A stretch of 64,000 bases of DNA from Thermatribacter sp048814795 (GTDB taxonomy: Bacteria > Atribacterota > Atribacteria > Atribacterales > Thermatribacteraceae). Location: contig CP184673.1 in the NCBI GenBank assembly GCA_048814795.1, forward strand, positions 868,001 to 932,000, read 5' to 3'. The notes beneath the pieces are model-generated. The model saw nothing but the letters and a program-made list of their open reading frames with translations. It did not search any database and had not been told where the DNA came from. This document shows, piece by piece, positions 15,627-22,943 of the stretch. The first letter of the stretch is position 1, and every line of letters starts with the position of its first letter. The position numbers and the translations under genes are program-made.

Positions 15627-16583
15627 TTAGTTTGCAGTTTTATACTCCACAGTAAAAGGTCGCCTGTATCTGAAGATGGAGAAAGCCAAAAGTAAGAGTT
15701 TCCTGGCTGCAGCAATTCTGGCAACTTTGTCTGGTTTTCCTGAATTCTTGAGGTTCTCATAGTGTTTTCGGATGTAAGGGTTATACCTGGCAGCAGAGAG
15801 AGTAGCCTGAAAGAGGATTTTCCTCATACGAGAGCTCCCTTGCTTGCTGATGCGAGATTTTCCATGTACAGAGTTTCCAGATTGACGCTGGATGGGATCT
15901 AAACCTGCAAGGGCAGTTATCTGTTTTCTATTGGCATCAGGGAATTTGAAGAAAAAGACCAAAAGATACAGAGCAGTAACTATTCCAACCCCAGGAATTG
16001 ATTTAAGAAACTGTAGCATATCTGCCTTTCCACTTTTGATTACCAGATCCTCTGCTTTCTTCAGCATTTTTTTCTCCATTGCCTGGTAGCGGCGAATCTC
16101 TTCTTTTATGAGGTCACAGGAGTCTTCAGGCAGGTAGGGTTCTCCTATTAGAGCATCTAAGCTACCCTGAAGGGCTATGCGATTACGCTGAAATATCTGG
16201 TATATGTTTAGTATGGATATTACACTTCTGGTCCAGTTGTTTCTGGGAGTGCTCTCTCCCACATCTTCTCTGCTACCGTAGAGGAAGAGCAATTGGGAAT
16301 CGCTTTTGTCTGTTTTGGAACGGATACTCTCTACACGCCTTAAATTGGGAAGGATACCGGGGTTAACCTTTTTGAAGGGTATACTGTTTGCTATGCACAG
16401 CTCTTCCAAGCGTCTTGAATAGGTGCTGGTAGGTTCAAATATTATTTTTACCTCTTTACCCCTGGATTTTAAGTACTCGTGCAGTTGCGATAGGTGTTCG
16501 TCATTGGGAAATGTTTTATGCTTTTTACCGTCAAAGACAACTAACTCTTGCTTTCCTACGTCAATACCTATACACTTATGCAT
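15627..16583 (-). CDS. IS110-family DEDD transposase, copy 1
   Basis: 318 residues. The N-terminal RuvC-like DEDD domain shows IGIDVGKQE (Asp8), IIFEPTSTY (Glu near 49) and SKTDKSDSQ (two Asp near 94-97). The C-terminal transposase-20 domain has SIPGVGIVTALYL, ALAGLDPIQRQSG and SRISKQGSSRMRKIL, the last holding the catalytic Ser region. GGAGG stands before the ATG. The protein is identical to that of copy 2. IS110 recombinases are guided by a bridge RNA made from the non-coding end, here 16600-16782. Confidence 0.93.
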   Translation of the reverse strand: MHKCIGIDVGKQELVVFDGKKHKTFPNDEHLSQLHEYLKSRGKEVKIIFEPTSTYSRRLEELCIANSIPFKKVNPGILPNLRRVESIRSKTDKSDSQLLFLYGSREDVGESTPRNNWTRSVISILNIYQIFQRNRIALQGSLDALIGEPYLPEDSCDLIKEEIRRYQAMEKKMLKKAEDLVIKSGKADMLQFLKSIPGVGIVTALYLLVFFFKFPDANRKQITALAGLDPIQRQSGNSVHGKSRISKQGSSRMRKILFQATLSAARYNPYIRKHYENLKNSGKPDKVARIAAARKLLLLAFSIFRYRRPFTVEYKTAN

Positions 16584-16599
16584 GGGGTTACCTCCATCA

Positions 16600-16782
16600 T
16601 CTGGTAGTGATGGAGCGTAAAGAGGGCTGCCCTCCGTACCCTACCTCGTAAACTCGGGCCGAGGTCCTGCCTCGCCCTTGATACTGTTCGAGTTGGCGGA
16701 GGGTGGTCCATCTGACCCACGGCCCAACATCACTAATTCTAATGCCGACCCGGTCTTTAACGACCCACCCTTACCTCCATCC
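16600..16782 (-). ncRNA. Candidate IS110 bridge RNA, copy 1
   Basis: The non-coding region 5' of the transposase, read on the minus strand, carries four guide-like segments in the known order. GTTAAAGACC (16752-16761) resembles the left target half GTAAAGATC. GGGTCAGAT (16710-16718) is complementary to the right target half ATCTGACCC. ACAGTATC (16680-16687) equals the right-end/donor sequence ACAGTATC. GTACGG (16634-16639) is complementary to the left-end CGTAC. A TTGTAG-N16-TACTAT promoter lies at 16788-16815. RNA ends are estimates. Confidence 0.7.
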
Positions 16783-16787
16783 TGAAG

Positions 16788-16815
16788 ATAGTATAAAACA
16801 CTCCAACTTCTACAA
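16788..16815 (-). promoter_or_regulatory. Candidate bridge RNA promoter
   Basis: On the minus strand TTGTAG, 16 bp, TACTAT, just inside the IS110 left end and directly upstream of the guide-bearing region. The equivalent in copy 2 is 26146-26173. Confidence 0.4.
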
Positions 16816-16828
16816 TAATGTACGAGAT

Positions 16829-17100
16829 CTTTACTTTTTGTGTTTTTTGGGTGGAGATGCTGAAACAGGCTCTTCCGTCATTCCGAACTGACGATAGCCT
16901 TGCTATCGTCACCCTGAATTCAGTTCGGGGTCTATTCTTTGTTTCGGAATCTCGGGGTCCGCAAACAAAAAGGAAAGCAAGAGATGCTGAAACGATAGAC
17001 CCTAAAACAAACGGGATCCTGAAACGAGAGACCCTGAAATAAATTCAGGGTGGTGATAGCCTGAAGCTATCACCAGTTCAGGGTGACAGCGAGGTTGGGA
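16829..17100. repeat. Remainder of target repeat and REP-like palindromes
   Basis: Directly after the IS comes the right half of the target repeat (CTTTACTTTTTGTG). It is followed by GACGATAGCcttGCTATCGTC, TTCAGTTCGGGGTCTATTCTTTG, several CCTGAAAC/TTCAGGGT boxes and GTGATAGCctgaaGCTATCAC. No gene seen; this is repeat DNA of the same family as at 19.3, 21.9, 26.2 and 45.2 kb. Confidence 0.65.
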
Positions 17101-17104
17101 GGGC

Positions 17105-17296
17105 TTGAGAAAAACATTGTTCTCGTCTTGGAAAGTCTGGAAAGTCAGGTATGTTGTTTTGAGAAAAGTTTGTCTTGTTGTGCTTCGTTCTGAACTGTTT
17201 TTGCCAAAGGGTTGTTCTTCTTTGGACGTCCGGGAGTGGTTGGCGCTTTCTCGAGAAGAGTTGTTCGGTTACAATAAGAAGGGGTTAAAGCGATGA
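17105..17296 (+). CDS. Possible small protein upstream of the methyltransferase
   Basis: 63-residue open frame starting TTG with GGGAGGG nearby. It ends in an ATGA overlap with the methyltransferase start. The sequence is basic and shows no known fold; overlap and spacing are the only arguments that it is translated. It could be a leader or a spurious frame. Confidence 0.25.
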   Translation: MRKTLFSSWKVWKVRYVVLRKVCLVVLRSELFLPKGCSSLDVREWLALSREELFGYNKKGLKR

Positions 17297-18531
17297 GGAA
17301 CTGGGCGAAAATTATCATTGCTGACAGCAGGAGAATGCTGGAAATCGAGGACAAAAAGGTGGACCTGATCGTTACCTCCCCTCCTTACTGGCATATAAAG
17401 GACTACGGTGTTGAGGGGCAGATTGGGTACGGTCAGAGCTTGCATGAGTACTTGAAAGACCTTTACCGGGTTTTCAGAGAGTGTTACCGGGTTTTGAAGC
17501 CGGGGAGAAGACTATGCATCAATATAGGTGACCAGTTTGCTCGCTCCATAATTTACGGGAGATATAAGGTGATACCCCTGCATGCTGAATTCATCGCCCA
17601 GTGTGAAGATATAGGCTTTGACTACATGGGTGCTATCATCTGGCAGAAAAAGACCACCATGAATACCACCGGAGGGGCCAATGTGATGGGGTCTTATCCT
17701 TATCCCCCAAATGGAATGGTGGAGATTGACTACGAGTTCATACTCATATTCAAAAAACCCGGCAAAAGTCCCGGGTTTCCCCGGGAAGTTAAAGAGCAAT
17801 CCAAATTAACTAAGGAGGAGTGGAAGGAATATTTTTATGGACACTGGTACTTTGGTGGGGCAAAGCAGATAGAGCATGAGGCAATGTTTCCTGAAGAGCT
17901 GCCCAAAAGGCTGATTAAAATGTACACGTTTGTCGGTGAGCTGGTTCTGGATCCCTTTCTGGGAAGCGGAACCACTGCAAAAGCAGCTTTAAACTTGCAG
18001 AGAAACGTTGTGGGATATGAGATCAACGAAGCCTTTTTGGAGGTCATAAAGAACAAGCTGGGCCTTAAGGACCGCCTGTTTCAAGTCAACGATGTGGAGT
18101 TTGTAAGGCGGACCAACAAAGTAGAAGTTGAGGAGGTGGATTACACCCCACAGATTAAAGACGCTGTTCCCAAAGCTGATCCCGGGAAATTCAACTTTAA
18201 AAATGGCCGCTTCTACCGGGTAGTGGACGTTGTTGATGAACAGACGCTTTGCTTGGACACAGGGTTAAGAGTCAAGTTTCTGGGTGTTGTGGTGGAGAAA
18301 AAGCAGGAAGCACTTGAGTATTTGAAGAATTACCTTTTGGGAAAGGAAGTTTTTCTACGCTTTGACAATGGAACAGTTGTTAATGGGAATACCGTGGAGG
18401 CATACGTTTATCTCAAGAATAAAATTTTTGTTAATGCCTACCTGATAAAATCCGGCCTGGCCAGGGCAGAGAAGGATAGAAGGCACAGGTATTGGGCAAG
18501 GTTTGTTGAACTTGAGAAAGGAGCGGGATAA
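17293..18531 (+). CDS. Beta-class DNA methyltransferase fused to a SNase-like domain
   Basis: 412 residues. TSPPYWHIKDYG (about 29-40) is catalytic motif IV and DPFLGSGTTAKAAL (about 218-231) is the AdoMet-binding motif I. IV before I is the beta arrangement, typical of N4-cytosine and some N6-adenine enzymes. From about 300 the protein continues with VVDEQTLCLDTGLRVKFLGV...YLLGKEVFLRFD...VEAYVYLKNKIFVNAYLIKSGLA, the pattern of staphylococcal-nuclease-like domains, but the usual catalytic DTPE is replaced by VVVEKK, so it is probably a binding module. The stop/start with the next gene overlaps at 18531. It protects the host against the neighbouring MjaI-like enzyme. Confidence 0.85.
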   Translation: MRNWAKIIIADSRRMLEIEDKKVDLIVTSPPYWHIKDYGVEGQIGYGQSLHEYLKDLYRVFRECYRVLKPGRRLCINIGDQFARSIIYGRYKVIPLHAEFIAQCEDIGFDYMGAIIWQKKTTMNTTGGANVMGSYPYPPNGMVEIDYEFILIFKKPGKSPGFPREVKEQSKLTKEEWKEYFYGHWYFGGAKQIEHEAMFPEELPKRLIKMYTFVGELVLDPFLGSGTTAKAALNLQRNVVGYEINEAFLEVIKNKLGLKDRLFQVNDVEFVRRTNKVEVEEVDYTPQIKDAVPKADPGKFNFKNGRFYRVVDVVDEQTLCLDTGLRVKFLGVVVEKKQEALEYLKNYLLGKEVFLRFDNGTVVNGNTVEAYVYLKNKIFVNAYLIKSGLARAEKDRRHRYWARFVELEKGAG

Positions 18532-19199
18532 TGCCCAGGGAATGGATATTGAATATGGCAACCAACAGGTGGGGTTTGAACAAGAAAAACAGTGTGGGTC
18601 CAGTGTCGCAGTGGATTCGGGAGTGTGATCCAAAGACACTTGCAGACTGGGAGCAAACCTATTACCAGAAACTTGCTGATTTCCTCAAGAAGAAGGGTCT
18701 TTCTCTGTCGCCTCGGGAGTACCTTGAGGATTTGGGAAGGAAGCTGTATGTGAAAATCACGGAAGTTATTCAAGCGGAGATAGAGGAAATTACCGAAGAA
18801 GACTGCATTGCCTATATTTACGGCCTGGTGATTGAGAGGACCTATGAGGGATATTTGACTGAGATAAAAACGGTATACGGGAAGCTGCAAAAAGCGCTGG
18901 GAGTGAGCATAAAACCAGCTCCTCATGAGTGGGACAGGCTCTACAACGTGGACTTCTACATCCAGGTGGGTGGGAAATACATTGGCTTACAAATAAAGCC
19001 CATAACTTACCAGCAAACACCGGAGCTCTACAGGTGGAAAGAATGGTTGAGCAGAACTCATGAAGAGTTTAGGGAAAAATTGGGCGGAAAGGTGTTCATT
19101 GTGTTTTCTATTAAAAAAGGCGATAGAAAAGAAATTTACAATTCGGAAGTGATTGAGGAAATACGAGAGGAAATAAAAAGCCTTAAGGTTGGAGATTAG
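18531..19199 (+). CDS. MjaI-like type II restriction endonuclease
   Basis: 222 residues. The opening EWILNMATNRWGLNKKNSVGP followed by SQWIRECDPKT resembles the MjaI restriction endonuclease family (MjaI cuts CTAG). The likely PD-(D/E)xK core is VDFYIQVGGKYIGLQIKP (about 142-159), Asp on one strand and QxK on the next. It begins on the last base of the methyltransferase gene, a tight R-M pair. Family and hence target sequence are from memory and context; the DNA specificity here is unproven. Confidence 0.65.
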   Translation: MPREWILNMATNRWGLNKKNSVGPVSQWIRECDPKTLADWEQTYYQKLADFLKKKGLSLSPREYLEDLGRKLYVKITEVIQAEIEEITEEDCIAYIYGLVIERTYEGYLTEIKTVYGKLQKALGVSIKPAPHEWDRLYNVDFYIQVGGKYIGLQIKPITYQQTPELYRWKEWLSRTHEEFREKLGGKVFIVFSIKKGDRKEIYNSEVIEEIREEIKSLKVGD

Positions 19200-19254
19200 T
19201 GCTAATTACAACGCCGTTGCAAACCAACCACAGTGGTTAACCGGGTTACTTGGG

Positions 19255-19440
19255 AGAAAAGGGGTCGGATCTTTACTTTTTGTGTTTTTTTGGGTGGGGA
19301 AAAACGAGACCCTGAAACGAGTTCAGGGTGACAAACACTACGTGTTCGTCAGTTCAGGGTGACGGGCGCAGGAAGCCCGTCAGTTCAGGGTGACTGCGGC
19401 TAACGCCACAGTCAGTTCAGTATAACGGGCAATAATAAAC
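19255..19440. repeat. Intact target repeat plus palindrome cluster
   Basis: AAAAGGGGTCGGATCTTTAC at 19258-19277 is an uninterrupted copy of the sequence split by both IS110 elements. It is followed by four AGTTCAGGGTGAC boxes, each followed by a different short palindrome (for example GACGGGCgcaggaaGCCCGTC, GACTGCGGCtaacGCCACAGTC). 19441-19598 holds no gene. Confidence 0.75.
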
Positions 19441-19598
19441 TCCTAAGGCAGTAGTTTCTTGCAGGCAACTTCCCACAGGGTGGGTATAGTTTTTCCAGTT
19501 TTTTTCTCAGATGACCCGGAAAAGGAACGCTACGGCTACCAGGGACTCACATCAGCACCAGGAATGAATATCACCTCAAAAAATCTGCAAAAGGAACC

Positions 19599-19627
19599 TT
19601 GACCTCCCCGGAGAATGATGCTAAAAT
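19599..19627 (+). promoter_or_regulatory. arsR-acr3 promoter
   Basis: TTGACC at 19599-19604, a 17-bp spacer, and TAAAAT at 19622-19627. The same TTG opens an in-frame extension of arsR, but its role as -35 argues that translation starts later, at 19665. Confidence 0.65.
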
Positions 19628-19628
19628 C

Positions 19629-19659
19629 TTCGCAAAACATTTCGATATTTTGCGAAATG
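19629..19659 (+). promoter_or_regulatory. ArsR operator (nested inverted repeats)
   Basis: TTCGCAAAA (19629-19637) and TTTTGCGAA (19648-19656) are perfect inverted arms with a 10-bp gap. CATTTCG/CGAAATG (19638-19644, 19653-19659) nest within. The operator sits right after the -10 element, covering the start of transcription, the expected place for ArsR autorepression relieved by As(III). Confidence 0.7.
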
Positions 19660-19664
19660 ACGAA

Positions 19665-20075
19665 ATGAGCAACGAAATAAATCAGCTGACAATCATATCC
19701 AAGGCGCTTGCCGATCCAAAACGTATACGCATTATTCTGGCTCTAAGCCAGAGAGAATGCTGTCTTTGTCAGCTTACTGAGCTTTTGCAGCTTTCACCCT
19801 CCACGGTCTCCAAACATCTTTCTATACTCAGGCAGGCTGATCTGATACGGAGCCGAAGGGAGGGCAAATGGATTCACTGTTCGCTTCCGGGAGAGGAAGC
19901 CTCACCGGCATCAAGGGAAGCTCTGGCCTGGGTCATCAGCTTTGCCGGGGAAAGTGAGCAAGCTCGAAAAGACGCCCGGCGCTTAAAGGAGATATGCAGC
20001 AGGCCTGGTGCCTGCGAAAAGCAAAGAGAAACGAACATTAAACCCTCTAGCATTCAATCTGCCCCAAAGAGGTGA
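19665..20075 (+). CDS. arsR: ArsR family arsenite-responsive repressor
   Basis: 136 residues from the ATG at 19665. A winged helix-turn-helix: KALADPKRIRIILALSQRECCLCQLTELLQLSPSTVSKHLSILRQADLIRSRREGKWIHCSL. The ECCLCQL segment corresponds to the ELCVCDL arsenite-binding motif and keeps two usable cysteines; further Cys lie near the C-terminus (EICSRPGACEK). A perfect operator lies 6 bp upstream of the start codon. It is followed 6 bp later by acr3, giving a classical self-regulated arsenic operon. The 22-codon upstream extension from the TTG at 19599 is rejected because it overlaps the promoter. Confidence 0.9.
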   Translation: MSNEINQLTIISKALADPKRIRIILALSQRECCLCQLTELLQLSPSTVSKHLSILRQADLIRSRREGKWIHCSLPGEEASPASREALAWVISFAGESEQARKDARRLKEICSRPGACEKQRETNIKPSSIQSAPKR

Positions 20076-20081
20076 TTGGTC

Positions 20082-21311
20082 ATGAAGAACAATTCGCAGA
20101 ACACCGCTCAAAAAGCAAGAGCTCTGGGCTTCTTTGAGCGCTACCTCACTCTGTGGGTGGCGTTGTGCATCGTAGGAGGAATACTGCTTGGCAAGACCGC
20201 ACCCCACCTGGCCAAGACCCTGGACGGCATGGCAATTTATGTGGGTGAAGCCCCGGTAGTCTCCATACCCATTGCCGTCTGTCTCTTTTTCATGATGTAC
20301 CCCATCATGGTCAAAATAGACTTTGCCAATGTGCTGAAGGCCGGGAAAAACTTCAAGCCGGTGGGGCTGACCCTGTTCATCAACTGGGCCATTAAACCTT
20401 TCACCATGTATGCCATAGCTCTTTTTTTCCTGGGTTTTCTCTTCAGGGGTCTAATAGGGAGCGAGGCCATCGACTACGTGAAAATGCCCTTCGGTTTGAA
20501 CCTCCCTGTGGGAGCGACCTATGGAGTTGGAAAGGTGGTTATGGTTGAGGGAGTGAAAATGCTGGCTGTGCCTCTCTGGCGTTCTTATCTTGCCGGCTGC
20601 GTGCTGTTGGGCATTGCTCCCTGCACGGCCATGGTCCTGGTATGGGGATACCTTGCCCGGGGTAACGATGCTCACACCCTGGTCATGGTGGCCATAAACT
20701 CCCTGACCATGCTCTTTCTCTACGGTCCTCTGGGGGGATTCCTGCTTGGCGTGAGCCGCCTTCCTGTTCCCTGGCAGGCGTTGCTGCTCTCCATAAGCGT
20801 TTACGTGGCGCTACCGCTTGTTGCCGGATATTTCACCCGAAAAAGCATCATCAAAAGGAAGGGCGAAGCCTGGTTCCAGGAGAAGTTTCTGCATCTTTTA
20901 ACTCCCATCACCATCGTTGCTTTGCTTATCACCCTGGTGCTTCTTTTCTCCTTTAAAGGGGAAGTGATTCTTGACAACCCGCTTACCATCCTGTGGATTG
21001 CCATTCCTCTTTTTGTGCAGACCAACCTGATTTTCTGGCTTGGCTACTACCTGGCCAGGCTCTTGAAGTTGAGCTATGAGGATGCTGCGCCCTCGGCAAT
21101 GGTAGGTGCCTCCAACCACTTTGAAGTGGCCATTGCCACTTCCACCGTGATTTTCGGTCTCTCTTCAGGTGCTTCTTTAGCCACCGTGGTGGGAGTGCTG
21201 ATTGAAGTGCCGGTGATGTTGATGCTGGTGCGCATTTGCCTGCGAACCAGGCACTGGTTTACCCCGCAGGTAGAGCACACGCTGGTTCTGGAATCCCCTG
21301 AGGAGGCATGA
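20082..21311 (+). CDS. acr3: Acr3-type arsenite efflux permease
   Basis: About 409 residues with ten hydrophobic helices. LLGIAPCTAMVLVWGYLA carries the essential Cys of TM4, and PSAMVGASNHFEVAIATSTVIFG the conserved Glu-containing TM9 motif of the ACR3 family (bile acid/arsenite transporter superfamily). It exports As(III) using the proton motive force. The ATG at 20082 is preceded by AGAGGTG; the frame opens at a TTG two codons earlier. Co-transcribed with arsR. No arsenate reductase gene follows, so the operon handles arsenite directly. Confidence 0.93.
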   Translation: MKNNSQNTAQKARALGFFERYLTLWVALCIVGGILLGKTAPHLAKTLDGMAIYVGEAPVVSIPIAVCLFFMMYPIMVKIDFANVLKAGKNFKPVGLTLFINWAIKPFTMYAIALFFLGFLFRGLIGSEAIDYVKMPFGLNLPVGATYGVGKVVMVEGVKMLAVPLWRSYLAGCVLLGIAPCTAMVLVWGYLARGNDAHTLVMVAINSLTMLFLYGPLGGFLLGVSRLPVPWQALLLSISVYVALPLVAGYFTRKSIIKRKGEAWFQEKFLHLLTPITIVALLITLVLLFSFKGEVILDNPLTILWIAIPLFVQTNLIFWLGYYLARLLKLSYEDAAPSAMVGASNHFEVAIATSTVIFGLSSGASLATVVGVLIEVPVMLMLVRICLRTRHWFTPQVEHTLVLESPEEA

Positions 21312-21355
21312 TAATCAGGCTACCAGAAATTTACAAAAATTTTTCCAAATACCCC

Positions 21356-21384
21356 TTGACAGAATAATTAAGGGGTGGTATAGT
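21356..21384 (+). promoter_or_regulatory. Strong promoter of the structured RNA
   Basis: TTGACA (21356-21361), exactly 17 bp, TATAGT (21379-21384). This is the best consensus promoter in the window, and no coding sequence follows it; a structured RNA does. Confidence 0.75.
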
Positions 21385-21390
21385 TATGAT

Positions 21391-21585
21391 TGCCACGGGT
21401 TCTGAGGAATCAGAAAACCTGAGGTTCAGGAAAAAGAGCTTGTTTTCCGCAAGGAAAAAAGCTCCAAGCTTTCCGAGAAGGAAAGTGGAAGCCTGAACCT
21501 GAAGCGTCGAGGGTGTTTGGTTGAGAGCTGGATTCCTCGACGAGAAAAGGTTGGAAGGTTCGTTGGAGCCCGTGGTTTTTTATTT
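21391..21585 (+). ncRNA. Unidentified structured RNA, about 195 nt
   Basis: The ends pair (CCACGGG near 21393-21399 with CCCGTGG near 21569-21575), followed by a T-run as in a terminator. Inside are GAGGAATC with GATTCCTC, AGGTTCAGG with CCTGAACCT, a perfect GAGCTT...AAGCTC hairpin closed by TTTTCC-GCAA-GGAAAA, and CTTTCC/GGAAAG. No open frame. The size and strong promoter are like an abundant housekeeping RNA, but the branched fold is not an obvious 6S, SRP, RNase P or tmRNA; I could not name it. Confidence 0.6.
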
Positions 21586-22355
21586 GCCCCGCTTGCGGTT
21601 TCCCTTCTTTTTGATCAGCGCCTTGAGTAGATGATTTTTTGGAAAGGTTTTTCCTCAGGCTTCAAAGAGGCGAAGGTTCTCTTTTTAACTTCTCCTGGAG
21701 CTGAATCTATCCTCCAACAGTAACCTTGTACTTCATTTCTGGATAGTGGAATTCCTTTTTGTCTTTTTCTTGAGGAAAACCCTGCAAGGGGAAATCAGAA
21801 GTCCAGGATATGAATGATTAACTGCTGCTGGTCCTTTACGCAAGGTTTTCTTTATCGATAAGCCCTTTAACCCCGGCTTCGGGGTACATTTGTTGCCTGT
21901 CACTGACTGACCACGACCCTTGTCACAGTCACCCTGAACTGACAGGTGCAGGGCACCTGTCACCCTGAACCGACGGGCGTCCTGCGCCCGTCACCCTGAA
22001 CTTGTTTCAGGGTCTCACTGTTTCAGGATCCATCGTTTCAGCATCTCATTGTTTCACCCTACGTATTGGCGCAACCCCTGAGATTCCGAAACAAAAATAG
22101 ACCCTGAACTGAATTCAGGGTGGCTGAACCGGAGGTTACAGCCAATTCAGGGTGACGAGAGCAAAGCCGTCGTCAGTTCGGAATGATGGGGGAGCCTGTT
22201 TCAGCATCTCCACCCCAAAAACACCAAAAGTAAAGATCCGACCCCCCCATGGCACGACACCCCCCATGGCATCTCTAAAGTTTTTCGGGAACTGTCCGAT
22301 ATATAGAGCAAAGGAGTGATTGATTCACTCCAAATTGCAAAGGGGGAATGGAACC
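21586..22355. repeat. Gene-free stretch ending in repeats
   Basis: 21586-21900 shows nothing recognisable. From about 21900 to 22245 lie palindromes between CACCCTGAAC boxes (GACAGGTGCagggCACCTGTC, GACGGGCGtcctgCGCCCGTC), CCTGAACTTGTTTCAGGGTC, CGTTTCAGCATCTCATTG, and an inverted target repeat AAAGTAAAGATCCGACCCC (22227-22245). Confidence 0.6.
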
Positions 22356-22925
22356 GTGAAATCTCTAAGCATTGCTCTGGTTTTTGTGGTGGTTTTCCTT
22401 TTGGGAGTAGGAGAAGTTTGGGCACTTGAAAAAGCTCCTCAAGAGATCATCGATTTTGCTCAGGAGAGCTTGGCCAAGTGGGGTGAAGATCCGACGATTG
22501 TCGGTGCGGTCAAAGCCCAAAATGAAAAAGGTGTGACTCTGGAAGAAATTAAAGCTTTGGATGAACGCTGGACAGCTACACCAGGTATTGCGGATTTTAT
22601 GAAGCCGATCTTAGAAAATGAATGTGCCCAGTACCTTTTGAAACTCCAAGAGTCAGCTCCCTATTTAGTGGAAATCTTTGTCACTGATAACCAGGGGGCT
22701 CTGGTGGCAGCAACCAATAAGACTTCCGATTACTGGCAGGGAGATGAAGCGAAATTTACCGAGTGTTACAAAGAGGGTAAAGGTGAACTGTACTTCAGTG
22801 ACGTGGAGTTCGATGAGAGCGTTCAGAGTTATCTTGTGCAGGTTTCGGTACCGGTGAAAGAGGGAGAAAAAGCCATCGGTGTCGTGGTGGTGGGTATCGA
22901 TGTCGATGCATTCCTGAACCAGTAG
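22356..22925 (+). CDS. Secreted single Cache-domain protein
   Basis: About 189 residues from the GTG at 22356 (GGGGG nine bases upstream). VKSLSIALVFVVVFLLGVGEVWA is a signal peptide. The mature part has the Cache pattern: CAQYLLKLQESAPYLVEIFVTDNQGALVAATNKTSDYWQGDEAKFTECY, then VQVSVPVKEGEKAIGVVVVGIDVDAFL. It lacks any signalling output domain and is followed 18 bp later by a chemoreceptor whose own sensor is a helical bundle. It may act as a soluble ligand-binding partner. Ligand unknown. Confidence 0.75.
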   Translation: MKSLSIALVFVVVFLLGVGEVWALEKAPQEIIDFAQESLAKWGEDPTIVGAVKAQNEKGVTLEEIKALDERWTATPGIADFMKPILENECAQYLLKLQESAPYLVEIFVTDNQGALVAATNKTSDYWQGDEAKFTECYKEGKGELYFSDVEFDESVQSYLVQVSVPVKEGEKAIGVVVVGIDVDAFLNQ

Positions 22926-22943
22926 GGTGAGGGGGTCTTGTTG

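Larger units (their letters stand above)
15585..16824 (-). mobile_element. IS110-family insertion sequence, copy 1
   Basis: A 1240-bp element flanked by the 4-bp core AGAT (15581-15584 and 16825-16828). Its outside flanks, AAAAGGGGTCAGAT on the left and AGATCTTTACTTTTTGTG on the right, rejoin into the dispersed repeat seen elsewhere (for example 19259). No terminal inverted repeats, as expected of IS110. It contains one DEDD transposase gene and a 240-bp non-coding region upstream of it. Copy 2 (24943-26182) has the same length and differs by only a few bases. Confidence 0.85.

Noticed and set aside
19599..19664. N-terminal extension of ArsR from TTG 19599
   Set aside because: It overlaps the -35, -10 and operator sequences; the domain begins after the ATG at 19665.
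21391..21585. Structured RNA called as 6S RNA
   Set aside because: Size and promoter fit, but the fold seen is branched with several independent hairpins rather than a rod with a central bubble.
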